A stretch of 64,000 nt of DNA, taken from assembly GCF_023954335.1 (NCBI RefSeq), contig NZ_JAMLIE010000001.1, positions 620,001 through 684,000 of the forward strand, in the 5' to 3' direction. The notes below the pieces were generated by a model. That model saw only the letters and a list, made by a program, of their open reading frames with translations, was not told the origin of the DNA and ran no database searches. Each line of letters starts with the position of its first letter. The first letter of the stretch is position 1. Both the position numbers and the translations under genes were made by a program. Below, piece by piece: positions 27,862 to 36,262 of this stretch. This stretch comes from Aquamicrobium sp. Lineage in GTDB: Bacteria; Pseudomonadota; Alphaproteobacteria; Rhizobiales; Rhizobiaceae.

Positions 27862-28899
27862 TCAGGCCGTCCTGCGGCCGAGGCCGTAGGTGAGCGCGAG
27901 CGCGCCGACGAGGACCGCGCCCTTGACGAAATCCTGCGTGTAATAGGGGATGTTGAGCATGGTCAGCCCGTTGAGCAGCACGCCGACGAAGATCGCGCCG
28001 ACGACGGTGCCGAACACGTTGGGCCGGCGCGCGCCGAGCACGGCGAAGCCGATCAGCGCGGCGGCCACCGAATCCATCATCAGCGACGAGCCGGAGGAGA
28101 CGTCGCCGCGCCCGACGCGGGCGGCGATGATGATGCCACCGAGCGAGGCGAGCGTGCCGGACATGACATAGGCGAGCGTCTTCAGCCGCGCCGTGTTGGC
28201 CCCCGCCAGCCGCGCCGCCACCTCGTTGCCGCCGGTGGCGAAGAACAGCCGACCGATGCGCGTGCGCTCGGTAAGGACGAACATCGCGACGGCGACGGTG
28301 AGCATGACGATCACCGGCAGCGGCACCCCGCCGACGCCGGAGCGGCCGATGAGCAGGAAGGCCGGATCGTAGGCCCCGGTGGCCTTGGAGCCGTCCGGCA
28401 GGATCAGGCCCGACGAGATCGAGCGGCCGGCGGTCGGGATCAGCTGGAGGCCCGACAGCAGGAACATCATCGACAGCGTGGCGAGGAGGTCCGGCACCTT
28501 CAGCCTGACGATGAGCAGGCTGTTGACGAGCCCGACGCTCGCGCCGAGCGCCAGCACGAACAGCACGGTCGCCGGCGCGGAGAGGCCCCAGACCACCATG
28601 GCGTAGCTCGCCGCCATCACCGAGGAGGCGGCGACCGCGCCGACCGACAGGTCGAAGCCGCCGACCGACAGCGTGACCGTGACGCCGACGCCGAGGATGG
28701 CGACGACCGAGACGGCCTGGAGGATCGACAGGAGATTGTTCAGGTTGAGGAAGGCCGGCTGCACCACGCTGTAGAAGACGATCAGCCCTCCGAGCAGGAA
28801 CAGCACCGCCCCGGCGCGCAGGATGTCGGCGAAGGACGCGCCACGTCCGGCTCCGCCGGCGGCGGAACGGGAGGAAATCTCGGTGTCGGCGTCGTTCAT
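27862..28899 (-). CDS. Ribose-type ABC transporter permease
   Basis: A 345-residue inner-membrane permease of the RbsC/BPD_transp_2 family, with about eight to ten hydrophobic segments (for example AGAVLFLLGGLIVFYSVVQ and ATVLFVLALGASVGLVNSLL). The ATPase-contact region is near GGNEVAARLAGANTARLKTL. I place the start at ATG 28899, where it overlaps the upstream ATPase stop (ATGA); the same frame is open far upstream, but that part is an artefact. It works with the ATPase and binding protein on either side. Confidence 0.92.
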   Translation of the reverse strand: MNDADTEISSRSAAGGAGRGASFADILRAGAVLFLLGGLIVFYSVVQPAFLNLNNLLSILQAVSVVAILGVGVTVTLSVGGFDLSVGAVAASSVMAASYAMVVWGLSAPATVLFVLALGASVGLVNSLLIVRLKVPDLLATLSMMFLLSGLQLIPTAGRSISSGLILPDGSKATGAYDPAFLLIGRSGVGGVPLPVIVMLTVAVAMFVLTERTRIGRLFFATGGNEVAARLAGANTARLKTLAYVMSGTLASLGGIIIAARVGRGDVSSGSSLMMDSVAAALIGFAVLGARRPNVFGTVVGAIFVGVLLNGLTMLNIPYYTQDFVKGAVLVGALALTYGLGRRTA

Positions 28900-30398
28900 C
28901 CTGCCCCTGTCCGCTCTGTTCTTGCCCGTTCTGCGAGTGCGTGCTCTTGCGCTGCCGCCGCCTGCCACGGCGTCAGCGCGTGATCCTGCATCAGGAAGAT
29001 GCGGTCGGCCACCTCCACTGCCTCCTCGGGGTCGGAGGTCGCGATCAGCGTCGCGCCGCCGCCCTGCCGGATCGCGGCGATGATGTCGGCGCGCGCGCCG
29101 ACGTCGACGCCCTGGAACGGCTCGTCGAGCAGGAGCAGCCGCGTCGGCTCGGCCTGCCAGCGGGCGAGGATCGCCTTCTGCTGGTTGCCGCCCGACAGCG
29201 TCTCGATCGGTGCGAACGGGCCGGAGGCCTTGATGCCGAGGCGCGCGATCGCCTTTTCCGCCTCCGCGCGCTCGCGCCCGCCGAGGGTGAAGCCGCTGGG
29301 GAACCATGTCTTCAGGTGGGGCAACGAGATGGTGGCGGCGAGCGAGCTTCCCGGCCAGCCGGCCGGCATCAGCGACGAGCGGTGGCGGTCCTCGGCCGCG
29401 AGCGCGACGCCGCGGGCGATGGCCTCGGCAGGTCCCGCCGGCGCATAGGGCGCGCCGTCGAGCGCGATCGCGCCGCCATGGGCGGGCTCCAGCCCGAACA
29501 GGAGGTTGAGCAGCCGGCTTTTGCCGGAGCCGAGCGGGCCGTTGACCGCCACCACCTCGCCCGGATGCACGGCAAGGTCGATCAGCGCGGCATGCGGCAG
29601 GAGGCGCACGCCGCTGACGGCGAGCACCGGCGCGCCCTCCGTCGGGCGATGGGCGGGGCGGGCGCTTTCCAGCGGTCGGCCGATCATCGCCGAGACGGCT
29701 GCCGTGAAATCGACGGGCCGGGAGAACGTCTCGACCACGCGCCCGCCGCGCATCACCGCCACGCGGTCGGCCAGCGCCTGGAGGTCGGCGATGCGGTGGG
29801 AGATGTAGAGGATGGCGAGCCCTTCGCCGCGCAGCCGCTTCAGGACGTCGTAGAGGCGCGCCGCCTCCCGGCCCGACAGGCTCGCCGTCGGCTCGTCGAG
29901 GATGAGGAGGCGCGCGTCCGCCGCGACGGCGCGGGCGATGCCGAGAAGCTGGCGGTCGGCGGCGCGCAGGTCGGCGAAATCTGCGTCGAGCGGCAGGTCG
30001 AACCCGGCCTTGTCGAGCAGCGCCCGCGCCCGCGCCTTCACCGCCCGGCGCGACAGGAAGAACGGCGCGGTCCCCTCGGCATAGTCGTTGAGGAGGAGGA
30101 TGTCGGCGACGCTGAGCCCGGCCGCGCCGACCCGGTCGGTCGACTGGTGGACGGTGACGACGCCGGCCCGCGCCGCGTCGGTGGGCGAGGACGGGTCGTA
30201 AGGAACGCCGGCCAGCGCCATCCTGCCCGACTGGCGCGGAATGACGCCGGAGACGATGTTGACGAGGGTCGACTTGCCCGCCCCGTTCGCGCCCATCAGC
30301 GCGACGATCTCGCCGGACTCCACGGCAAGGTCGGCGCCCGTCAGGGCGCGCGTCGCGCCGAAGTGGCGCGTCAGTCCCTCTACGTGAAGAAGCGGCAT
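28896..30398 (-). CDS. Ribose-type ABC transporter ATP-binding protein (two ABC domains)
   Basis: A 500-residue tandem ABC ATPase of the RbsA/MglA type. The N-terminal domain has Walker A MGANGAGKSTLVN and Walker B LLILDEPTASLSG, but its signature loop is degenerate (LRAADRQLLG). The C-terminal domain has GPLGSGKSRLLN, where Walker A lacks the usual NGAGKST form, a canonical LSGGNQQKAI signature and LLLLDEPFQGVD. This asymmetric pattern is common in the family. It is the first transporter gene, and its stop overlaps the permease ATG. Confidence 0.93.
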   Translation of the reverse strand: MPLLHVEGLTRHFGATRALTGADLAVESGEIVALMGANGAGKSTLVNIVSGVIPRQSGRMALAGVPYDPSSPTDAARAGVVTVHQSTDRVGAAGLSVADILLLNDYAEGTAPFFLSRRAVKARARALLDKAGFDLPLDADFADLRAADRQLLGIARAVAADARLLILDEPTASLSGREAARLYDVLKRLRGEGLAILYISHRIADLQALADRVAVMRGGRVVETFSRPVDFTAAVSAMIGRPLESARPAHRPTEGAPVLAVSGVRLLPHAALIDLAVHPGEVVAVNGPLGSGKSRLLNLLFGLEPAHGGAIALDGAPYAPAGPAEAIARGVALAAEDRHRSSLMPAGWPGSSLAATISLPHLKTWFPSGFTLGGRERAEAEKAIARLGIKASGPFAPIETLSGGNQQKAILARWQAEPTRLLLLDEPFQGVDVGARADIIAAIRQGGGATLIATSDPEEAVEVADRIFLMQDHALTPWQAAAAQEHALAERARTERTGAG

Positions 30399-30625
30399 GG
30401 TGCGACCCGGAAGCTGCCGCTCCGGCGGCGGAGCGGCTGAACGCGGCGCAGATTAGGAAGGGAACGAGGAACTGGCAAAAAAGACAAACCCAAATTTCGA
30501 GCGAAACCGGGTGATTCCTAGTTCAAAACCCTGCCTTTTTGAAACTGTTTTCCGCGAGGTGCCGCAAGGGGTCGCAGGGGCGTCGCAGGGCGCGCGGCGG
30601 GCCGCTCCGGCCGCGCCTCGCGCCG

Positions 30626-31621
30626 TCAGTTGCCGAAGACGCCCTGCTGCGAGACCTGGATGCCGGCCGGGCCGAGGATGACGGCGAACAGCACCGGCAG
30701 GAAGAACAGGATCATCGGCACGGTCAGCTTGGGCGGCAGCGCGGCGGCCTTCTTCTCGGCCTCGTTCATGCGCATGTCGCGGCTCTCGGCCGAGAGGACG
30801 CGCAGCGCGTGCGCGACCGGCGTGCCGTAGCGCTCGGCCTGGATCAGCGCCTGGGTGACGCTCTTGACCGAGTCGAGCCCCGTGCGGTTGGCGAGGTTCT
30901 CATAGGCCTGCCGCCGTTCCTGCAGGAAGGACAGTTCGGCGTTGGTCAGCACGAATTCCTCGGCGAGCTCGACCGACTGCGCGCCGATCTCGTCGGCCAC
31001 ACGCCGGAACGCCGCCTCGACGGAGATGCCGGACTCGACGCAGATCAGCATAAGGTCGAGCGCGTCGGGCCATGCCCGTTGGATCGACGCCTTGCGCTTG
31101 GTGGCGCGGTTGGAGATGTAGAGCACCGGCGCGTAGAACCCGGCATAGGCGAGCAGGACGCAGACGAACGCCTTGATGAACAGCGGCTGGTCGGGCAGCA
31201 GGCCGAAGACGAAGATGTAGAAGATGCCGAGGGCGAGGCCGACGGCGGGCAGGACGAGGCGGAAGAACAGGAACTTCGTCAGCGGGTTCTGGCCGCGGAA
31301 GCCCGCCATCTTGAGCTTGCTCAGCGTGGCCTCGTCGGCCAGCGCGCGCTTGAGGTCGAGCCGCTCGACGATGCGCCTCATGCCGTGGGACTGTTCCTCG
31401 CGCAGGCCCTTGCGCCTGCGGTCGGCTTCGGCGGCGAGGCGCATGCGCTGCTTGGCGCGCAGCTCCTCGCGCTCCAGCGCCACCGATTTCATGCGCGCCT
31501 TCAGCGGGTTGCCGCCCATCGCCGGCAGCGCCGTGAACACGGTGACGAACACCGCCACGGCGACAACGAGGGCGACCATGAAGGTCGGATCGATGACGGA
31601 CTTCATCACCTGGTCGATCAT
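30626..31621 (-). CDS. tadC: Tad pilus inner-membrane platform protein TadC
   Basis: A 331-residue type II secretion F-domain protein of the Tad/Flp pilus machine. Three to four hydrophobic segments are visible (MVALVVAVAVFVTVFTALP, LVLPAVGLALGIFYIFVFGL, FICVLLAYAGFYAPVLYI-like, VPMILFFLPVLFAVILG). The cytoplasmic F domain is ALDLMLICVESGISVEAAF followed by QALIQAERYGTPVAHALRVL. It pairs with TadB to form the platform driven by the CpaF ATPase. It is the last gene of the cpaB-tadC operon, 10 nt after tadB. The 227 bp downstream, before the ABC ATPase start, contain only a GC-rich imperfect hairpin near 30590-30625. Confidence 0.93.
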   Translation of the reverse strand: MIDQVMKSVIDPTFMVALVVAVAVFVTVFTALPAMGGNPLKARMKSVALEREELRAKQRMRLAAEADRRRKGLREEQSHGMRRIVERLDLKRALADEATLSKLKMAGFRGQNPLTKFLFFRLVLPAVGLALGIFYIFVFGLLPDQPLFIKAFVCVLLAYAGFYAPVLYISNRATKRKASIQRAWPDALDLMLICVESGISVEAAFRRVADEIGAQSVELAEEFVLTNAELSFLQERRQAYENLANRTGLDSVKSVTQALIQAERYGTPVAHALRVLSAESRDMRMNEAEKKAAALPPKLTVPMILFFLPVLFAVILGPAGIQVSQQGVFGN

Positions 31622-31631
31622 CGCCGGTCCC

Positions 31632-32645
31632 TCAAATGTCGAAGTTGATCATCTTGCGCATGACGAAAATGCCCATCGACATCCACACGCCGGCGATGAC
31701 GAGGATCAGGTGGCCGGTCGACGTCGTGAACAGCGGCATGATGTAGTTCGGGCTGGACAGGTAGACGAGGAAGGCGACGATGAAGGGCAGGGCGCCGATG
31801 ATCGCCGCCGACGCCTTGGCTTCCATCGACAGCGCCTGGACCTTGGCCTTCATCTTCTTGCGGTCGCGCAGCACCTTGGACAGGTTGCCGAGCGCTTCCG
31901 ACAGGTTGCCGCCGGCCTGGCTCTGGATCTGGATGACGATGCCGAAGAAGCTGGCTTCCGGGCAGGGCATGGTCTCGGGCATGCGCAGCATGGCTTCCGG
32001 CAGCGACAGGCCGAGCTGCTGCGATTCGATCACCCGGCGGAACTCGCCTTTCACCGGCTCGGGCGATTCGGAGGCGATGAGGCGCACCGCGTCGTTGAGC
32101 GGCAGGCCGGACCGCACCGCGCGCACGATGACGTCGAGCGAGTTCGGCAGCTCCTCGAGGAACGCCTTGATCCGCCGCTGGCGCTTGAACGAGACGAACC
32201 AGCGCGGCAGGCCGAAGGCGCCGGCGATGAAGCCGCCGGCGAGGATCAGGAGCGAGGCCCCGGCGATGAACAGGACGAAGGCGACGACGATGCCCGAGAC
32301 GACGGAATAGAGGTAGAACCGCTCGACGGTCAGGTTGAGGCCCGCCTGCCGCAGCATGATCTTGAGCGGCGGCTTGGTCGTGTTGGCGCTGCGCGACTTC
32401 TGCTTGTTCTCCAGGTCCTTCAGCGAATCCTGCACGGATTTGCGCCGCTTGGCCGCCTCGGCCACGCGGTCGCGCGAGGCCTTGACCGCGAGGCGGTCCG
32501 TCTCGGCGCTCTTGACCGATTTCAGCCGCTTGCCGGTGTTGCGCTCGTTCTCGATCGAGGGGAACAGCACCGCATAGGCGAGGGCCGCCGCGCTCATCGC
32601 CGCCAGGCCGACGAAGGCGAGGACCGTCATATCCATCCCGAACAT
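31632..32645 (-). CDS. tadB: Tad pilus inner-membrane platform protein TadB
   Basis: A 337-residue paralogue of TadC with the type II secretion F domain. A leading membrane segment (VLAFVGLAAMSAAALAYAVL), a basic cytoplasmic linker (residues about 35-95), two central segments (FYLYSVVSGIVVAFVLFIAG), the F domain with LPNSLDVIVRAVRSGLPLND and QSQAGGNLSEALGNLSKVLR, and C-terminal segments. With TadC it forms the membrane platform of the Flp pilus. It lies between cpaF (46 nt upstream) and tadC (10 nt downstream). Confidence 0.94.
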   Translation of the reverse strand: MFGMDMTVLAFVGLAAMSAAALAYAVLFPSIENERNTGKRLKSVKSAETDRLAVKASRDRVAEAAKRRKSVQDSLKDLENKQKSRSANTTKPPLKIMLRQAGLNLTVERFYLYSVVSGIVVAFVLFIAGASLLILAGGFIAGAFGLPRWFVSFKRQRRIKAFLEELPNSLDVIVRAVRSGLPLNDAVRLIASESPEPVKGEFRRVIESQQLGLSLPEAMLRMPETMPCPEASFFGIVIQIQSQAGGNLSEALGNLSKVLRDRKKMKAKVQALSMEAKASAAIIGALPFIVAFLVYLSSPNYIMPLFTTSTGHLILVIAGVWMSMGIFVMRKMINFDI

Positions 32646-32691
32646 GCGCGCCTCCGCCTGTCTGCCGCGGACGCGCCCTGCGCCGGCTGCG

Positions 32692-34215
32692 TCACGTCGC
32701 CTTCTCCATCGTCTCGAGCGCGTTCGCCAGCCGGGCTTCCTCGCCGTAGTAGCGGGCGCGGTCCCAGAAGGCGGGGCGGGCGATGCCGGTCGAGGTGTGC
32801 TCGCCGATGATGCGCCCCTGCGCGTCCTCGCCCTTGATGTCGTAGAGGACGAGGTCCTGCGTGATGATGACGTCGCCTTCCATGCCGATCACCTCGGTGA
32901 TGTGGGTGATGCGGCGCGAGCCGTCGCGCAGGCGCGCGGCCTGGATGATGACGTCGACCGAGCCGACGATGATCTCGCGCACGGTCTTCTGCGGCAGGGC
33001 GAAGCCGCCCATGGCGATCATCGATTCCATGCGCGAGAGGCATTCGCGCGGGCTGTTGGCGTGGATCGTGCCCATCGAGCCGTCATGGCCGGTGTTCATC
33101 GCCTGCAACAGGTCGAACACCTCGGGGCCGCGCACCTCGCCGACGATGATGCGCTCGGGGCGCATGCGCAGGCAGTTCTTGACCAGGTCGCGCATCGTCA
33201 CCTCGCCCTCGCCCTCGAGATTGGGCGGGCGCGTCTCGAGGCGCACCACGTGCGGCTGCTGGAGCTGGAGCTCGGCCGAGTCCTCGCAGGTGATGACGCG
33301 CTCGTCGCGGTCGATGTAGTTGGTCAGGCAGTTGAGCAGCGTCGTCTTGCCGGAGCCGGTGCCGCCGGAAATCACGACGTTGCAGCGCACCCGGCCGATG
33401 ACCTTCAGCACCTCCGCGCCCTCGGGCGTGATCGCGCCGAAGCGCACGAGCTGGTCGAGGGTGAGCTTGTCCTTCTTGAACTTGCGGATCGTCAGCGCCG
33501 TGCCGTCGATGGCGAGCGGCGGGGCGATGACGTTGACGCGCGAGCCGTCGGGCAGGCGCGCGTCGCAGATCGGCGAGGATTCGTCGACCCGGCGGCCGAC
33601 CTGGCTGACGATGCGCTGGCAGATGTTGAGGAGCTGCTGGTTGTCGCGGAAGCGGATGCCGGTCTTCTCGACCTTGCCGCCGACCTCGATATAGACGTCG
33701 CGCGAGCCGTTGACCATGATGTCGGCGATGTCGTCGCGCGCCAGGAGCGGCTCCAGCGGGCCGTAGCCGAGCACGTCGTTGCAGATGTCCTCGAGCAGGT
33801 CTTCCTGCTCGGAGATCGACATCGCGAAATTCTTGATCGCGATGATGTCGTTGACGATGTCGCGGATCTCCTCGCGCGCCGCGTCCGGCTCCAGCCGGGC
33901 GAGCTGCGACAGGTCGATCGTGTCGATGAGCGCGGAGAAGACCTGGCTCTTGGTGTCGTAATAGCTGTCGCTGCGCTCGCGCGGCGCGCGCCTTTGCGGC
34001 TCCGCCGCCAGCGGCGGGGCCTCGATGGCGCGCTTGGGCGCCGCGGGGGCGGGCGGCGCGGCCTCCATCACCTCGCCGCGCGGCTCGGGCGCGCGCTCCT
34101 GCCCCCGATCCTGTCCGAGCGCCTGCTGCGGCGTGGCCTGGGACATGGGGGCCGCCGGCGGCCTGAAGGCCGGCGTCTCGCGTGTGCCCGAGTCGGAGCC
34201 TCTCTTGCCGAACAT
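32692..34215 (-). CDS. cpaF: Tad pilus assembly ATPase CpaF/TadA
   Basis: A 507-residue secretion ATPase (VirB11/GspE superfamily) that powers Flp pilus assembly. The first 80 residues are a low-complexity Pro/Ala-rich region. The core has VNGSRDVYIEVGGKVEKTGI, Walker A ISGGTGSGKTTLLNCLT, an Asp/Glu box (ERVITCEDSAELQLQQPHV), the His box MNTGHDGSMGTIHANSPREC and Walker B ERIIVGEVRGPEVFDLLQA. All catalytic motifs look intact. It starts 5 nt after cpaE. Confidence 0.96.
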   Translation of the reverse strand: MFGKRGSDSGTRETPAFRPPAAPMSQATPQQALGQDRGQERAPEPRGEVMEAAPPAPAAPKRAIEAPPLAAEPQRRAPRERSDSYYDTKSQVFSALIDTIDLSQLARLEPDAAREEIRDIVNDIIAIKNFAMSISEQEDLLEDICNDVLGYGPLEPLLARDDIADIMVNGSRDVYIEVGGKVEKTGIRFRDNQQLLNICQRIVSQVGRRVDESSPICDARLPDGSRVNVIAPPLAIDGTALTIRKFKKDKLTLDQLVRFGAITPEGAEVLKVIGRVRCNVVISGGTGSGKTTLLNCLTNYIDRDERVITCEDSAELQLQQPHVVRLETRPPNLEGEGEVTMRDLVKNCLRMRPERIIVGEVRGPEVFDLLQAMNTGHDGSMGTIHANSPRECLSRMESMIAMGGFALPQKTVREIIVGSVDVIIQAARLRDGSRRITHITEVIGMEGDVIITQDLVLYDIKGEDAQGRIIGEHTSTGIARPAFWDRARYYGEEARLANALETMEKAT

Positions 34216-34220
34216 GCCGC

Positions 34221-35513
34221 CTACTTCCTCAGCTTGAGCCGGGCGATGAGATCACTGATTCCCGGCTTCTTCCTGGATTTGATCTCGGCGCGGCCGGTTA
34301 GCACATGGGCGATCTCCTCGACCATCCGGACCACGGCGTGGCCGGCGTCGGTCTCGCCCAGCATGCGGCCGTTGTTGGCGGCGTTGCCGAACAGCGCCGC
34401 GTCGAACGGAATGACCGCCACCGGCTCGATGCCGAGCGGCTCGGAGAAATCCTCGGCCGAGATTTCCGGGCGCTTGGGCACGCCGGCCTGGTTGATGATC
34501 AGCCGCGGCGGGCCGTCGTTCGGCCTCAGCTTCTTCAGCGTGTCGATCAGGTTCTTGGTGTTGCGCAGGTTGGCGAGCTCGGGCGTCGCGGTGATGACGA
34601 CGTCGTCTGCCTGCATCAGCACCGATTTCGACCATCCGCTCCACACATGCGGCACGTCGAGGACGAGGAACGGCGCCGAGCGCTGGGCGATGTCGATGAT
34701 CTGCGCGAAGGCGTCGGCGTCGAAATCGTAGGTCCGGTCGAGCATCGACGGCGCGGCGAGCAGCGACAGCCGCTCCGCGCACTGGGTCAGCAGGCGGTCG
34801 AGATAGACCTCGTCGATGCGCTCGGGCGAGAACACGGCCTCGGCGATGCCCTGCGCCGGATCCTGGTCGAAATTGATGTTCGCCGTGCCGAAGGCGAGGT
34901 CGAGATCGGCGACGACCACCTCGGAGGAGAACAGGCTCGACACCGCCCAGCCGACATTGTGCGCCAGCGTCGAGGAGCCGACGCCGCCCTTGGCGCCGAT
35001 GAAGGCGACCGAGCGCCCCAGGGGTTCCGCCGCCGGATCGACGAAGATCGAGGAGATGACCGAAAGCACGTCCGCCATCGAGATCGGGGCGACGACATAT
35101 TCGGAGATGCCGAAGCGGATCAGCTCGCGATAGAGCCAGACGTCGTTGTAGTGGCCGATGACCACCACCTTGGAGGAGGGATCGCAGACCTCGGCCAGCT
35201 GCGCCAGCGTCGCGATGAGCTGCTTGGGCTCCTCGCGCGACTCGACGATGATGAGGTTCGGCGTCTGCGCCGACTGGTAGAACTCGACCGCGGTGGCGAT
35301 TCCGCCCAGATGCAGCTTCAGATGCGCCTTGGCCATGCGCCGGTCGTTGCCGGCGCGCTCGATGGAGGCGGCCACCGCCTCCGTTTCGCAGAAGGCCTGT
35401 ATCGAGATGCGCGGCACCGGCCGCAGCTCGGCCATGGCGGCGACTTCGGTTTCGCTTGCCGGATCGCCCGGCCCGTGGCCCGTCGATGCGGCGTCGTAGG
35501 CGAGATTGCTCAT
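34221..35513 (-). CDS. cpaE: Tad pilus localisation ATPase CpaE/TadZ
   Basis: A 430-residue protein with an N-terminal receiver-like domain (PNLIIVESREEPKQLI, KVVVIGHYNDVWLYRELIRF) and a C-terminal ParA/MinD-like ATPase (about residues 165-420; deviant Walker A IGAKGGVGSSTLAHN and VVADLDLAFGTANINFDQDP). In this P-loop the second lysine is replaced by Ser (GGVGSST), so it may bind ATP weakly. CpaE/TadZ directs the pilus machine to a cell pole. It lies 5 nt upstream of cpaF and 21 nt downstream of cpaD. Confidence 0.95.
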   Translation of the reverse strand: MSNLAYDAASTGHGPGDPASETEVAAMAELRPVPRISIQAFCETEAVAASIERAGNDRRMAKAHLKLHLGGIATAVEFYQSAQTPNLIIVESREEPKQLIATLAQLAEVCDPSSKVVVIGHYNDVWLYRELIRFGISEYVVAPISMADVLSVISSIFVDPAAEPLGRSVAFIGAKGGVGSSTLAHNVGWAVSSLFSSEVVVADLDLAFGTANINFDQDPAQGIAEAVFSPERIDEVYLDRLLTQCAERLSLLAAPSMLDRTYDFDADAFAQIIDIAQRSAPFLVLDVPHVWSGWSKSVLMQADDVVITATPELANLRNTKNLIDTLKKLRPNDGPPRLIINQAGVPKRPEISAEDFSEPLGIEPVAVIPFDAALFGNAANNGRMLGETDAGHAVVRMVEEIAHVLTGRAEIKSRKKPGISDLIARLKLRK

Positions 35514-35534
35514 GTCATGCGCCCCCGGAGCTCA

Positions 35535-36248
35535 TCAGTAGTTGACTTCGCGATTGCCGCGGACATCGGCGGCAATGGCGCGGTCGCGATACTGGTCGAT
35601 CGCGTGCGACCTGTTCTGCGCGTCGATGTCGCCGGGCTGGCGCGGGCCGAGAAGGTCGGCGGGATTGGCGATCTGGGCGGCGAGGTTGTTCTGGTAGGAA
35701 CAGCCGAAATTGGCCCAGTGCTTGTTCTCGCTGTTTTCCAGCATGTCGGCCGGCCAGCGGCCGCACGGTCCGGTCGAGGCCCGCATCTCGGCGTAGGAAA
35801 CGCGGATCGGGGCCGAATCGCCGTACTGCGCCGCGTCGTAGGGCTCGTGCAGGATGCGCCCCTCCGGGACGCCGGCCTTGCGCAGGCGCTTGACGAGATC
35901 GGCGGCGACGGCGGAGGCCGCCGCCTGGTTGCCCGAGCCGTAGGGCACCATGATGCCGACCACCGGCGCGGCGCGGCGGTCGTAGTCGGCGATGAAGCCG
36001 TCCAGCGCGACCTTCTGCATGCGCGACATGCCGCGGTCGTCGATGCCGACGGGGATGTCGACCGTCTTCTCCCGCTCGCCGATCACGATCGGATGGTTGG
36101 TGCGGTAGTCGTCGGGTATGGAGCCGACCGTCACCGAGTCGCGGGCAGCGCAGCCGGCGAGCAGCGCGGCGGCGAGGGCCGTGGCGGCGAGGGCGGCGAT
36201 GCGCCGGCCGCGCCGCGGCGGAACGGAGTGGATGGATGCGTCGAACAT
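35535..36248 (-). CDS. cpaD: Tad pilus lipoprotein CpaD
   Basis: A 237-residue outer-membrane-associated lipoprotein. The N-terminus has a basic stretch (PPRRGRRIAALAATAL) and lipobox LLAGC-A, after which the protein should be lipid-anchored. The conserved body includes DDYRTNHPIVIGEREKTVDI, VPYGSGNQAAASAVAADLVK and FGCSYQNNLAAQIANPADLL, all family-typical. I prefer the ATG at 36248, preceded by GGGGACGG; a GTG at 36266 overlapping the cpaC stop is an alternative. It probably stabilises the CpaC secretin. Confidence 0.93.
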   Translation of the reverse strand: MFDASIHSVPPRRGRRIAALAATALAAALLAGCAARDSVTVGSIPDDYRTNHPIVIGEREKTVDIPVGIDDRGMSRMQKVALDGFIADYDRRAAPVVGIMVPYGSGNQAAASAVAADLVKRLRKAGVPEGRILHEPYDAAQYGDSAPIRVSYAEMRASTGPCGRWPADMLENSENKHWANFGCSYQNNLAAQIANPADLLGPRQPGDIDAQNRSHAIDQYRDRAIAADVRGNREVNY

Positions 36249-36262
36249 GGGTCCGTCCCCGA

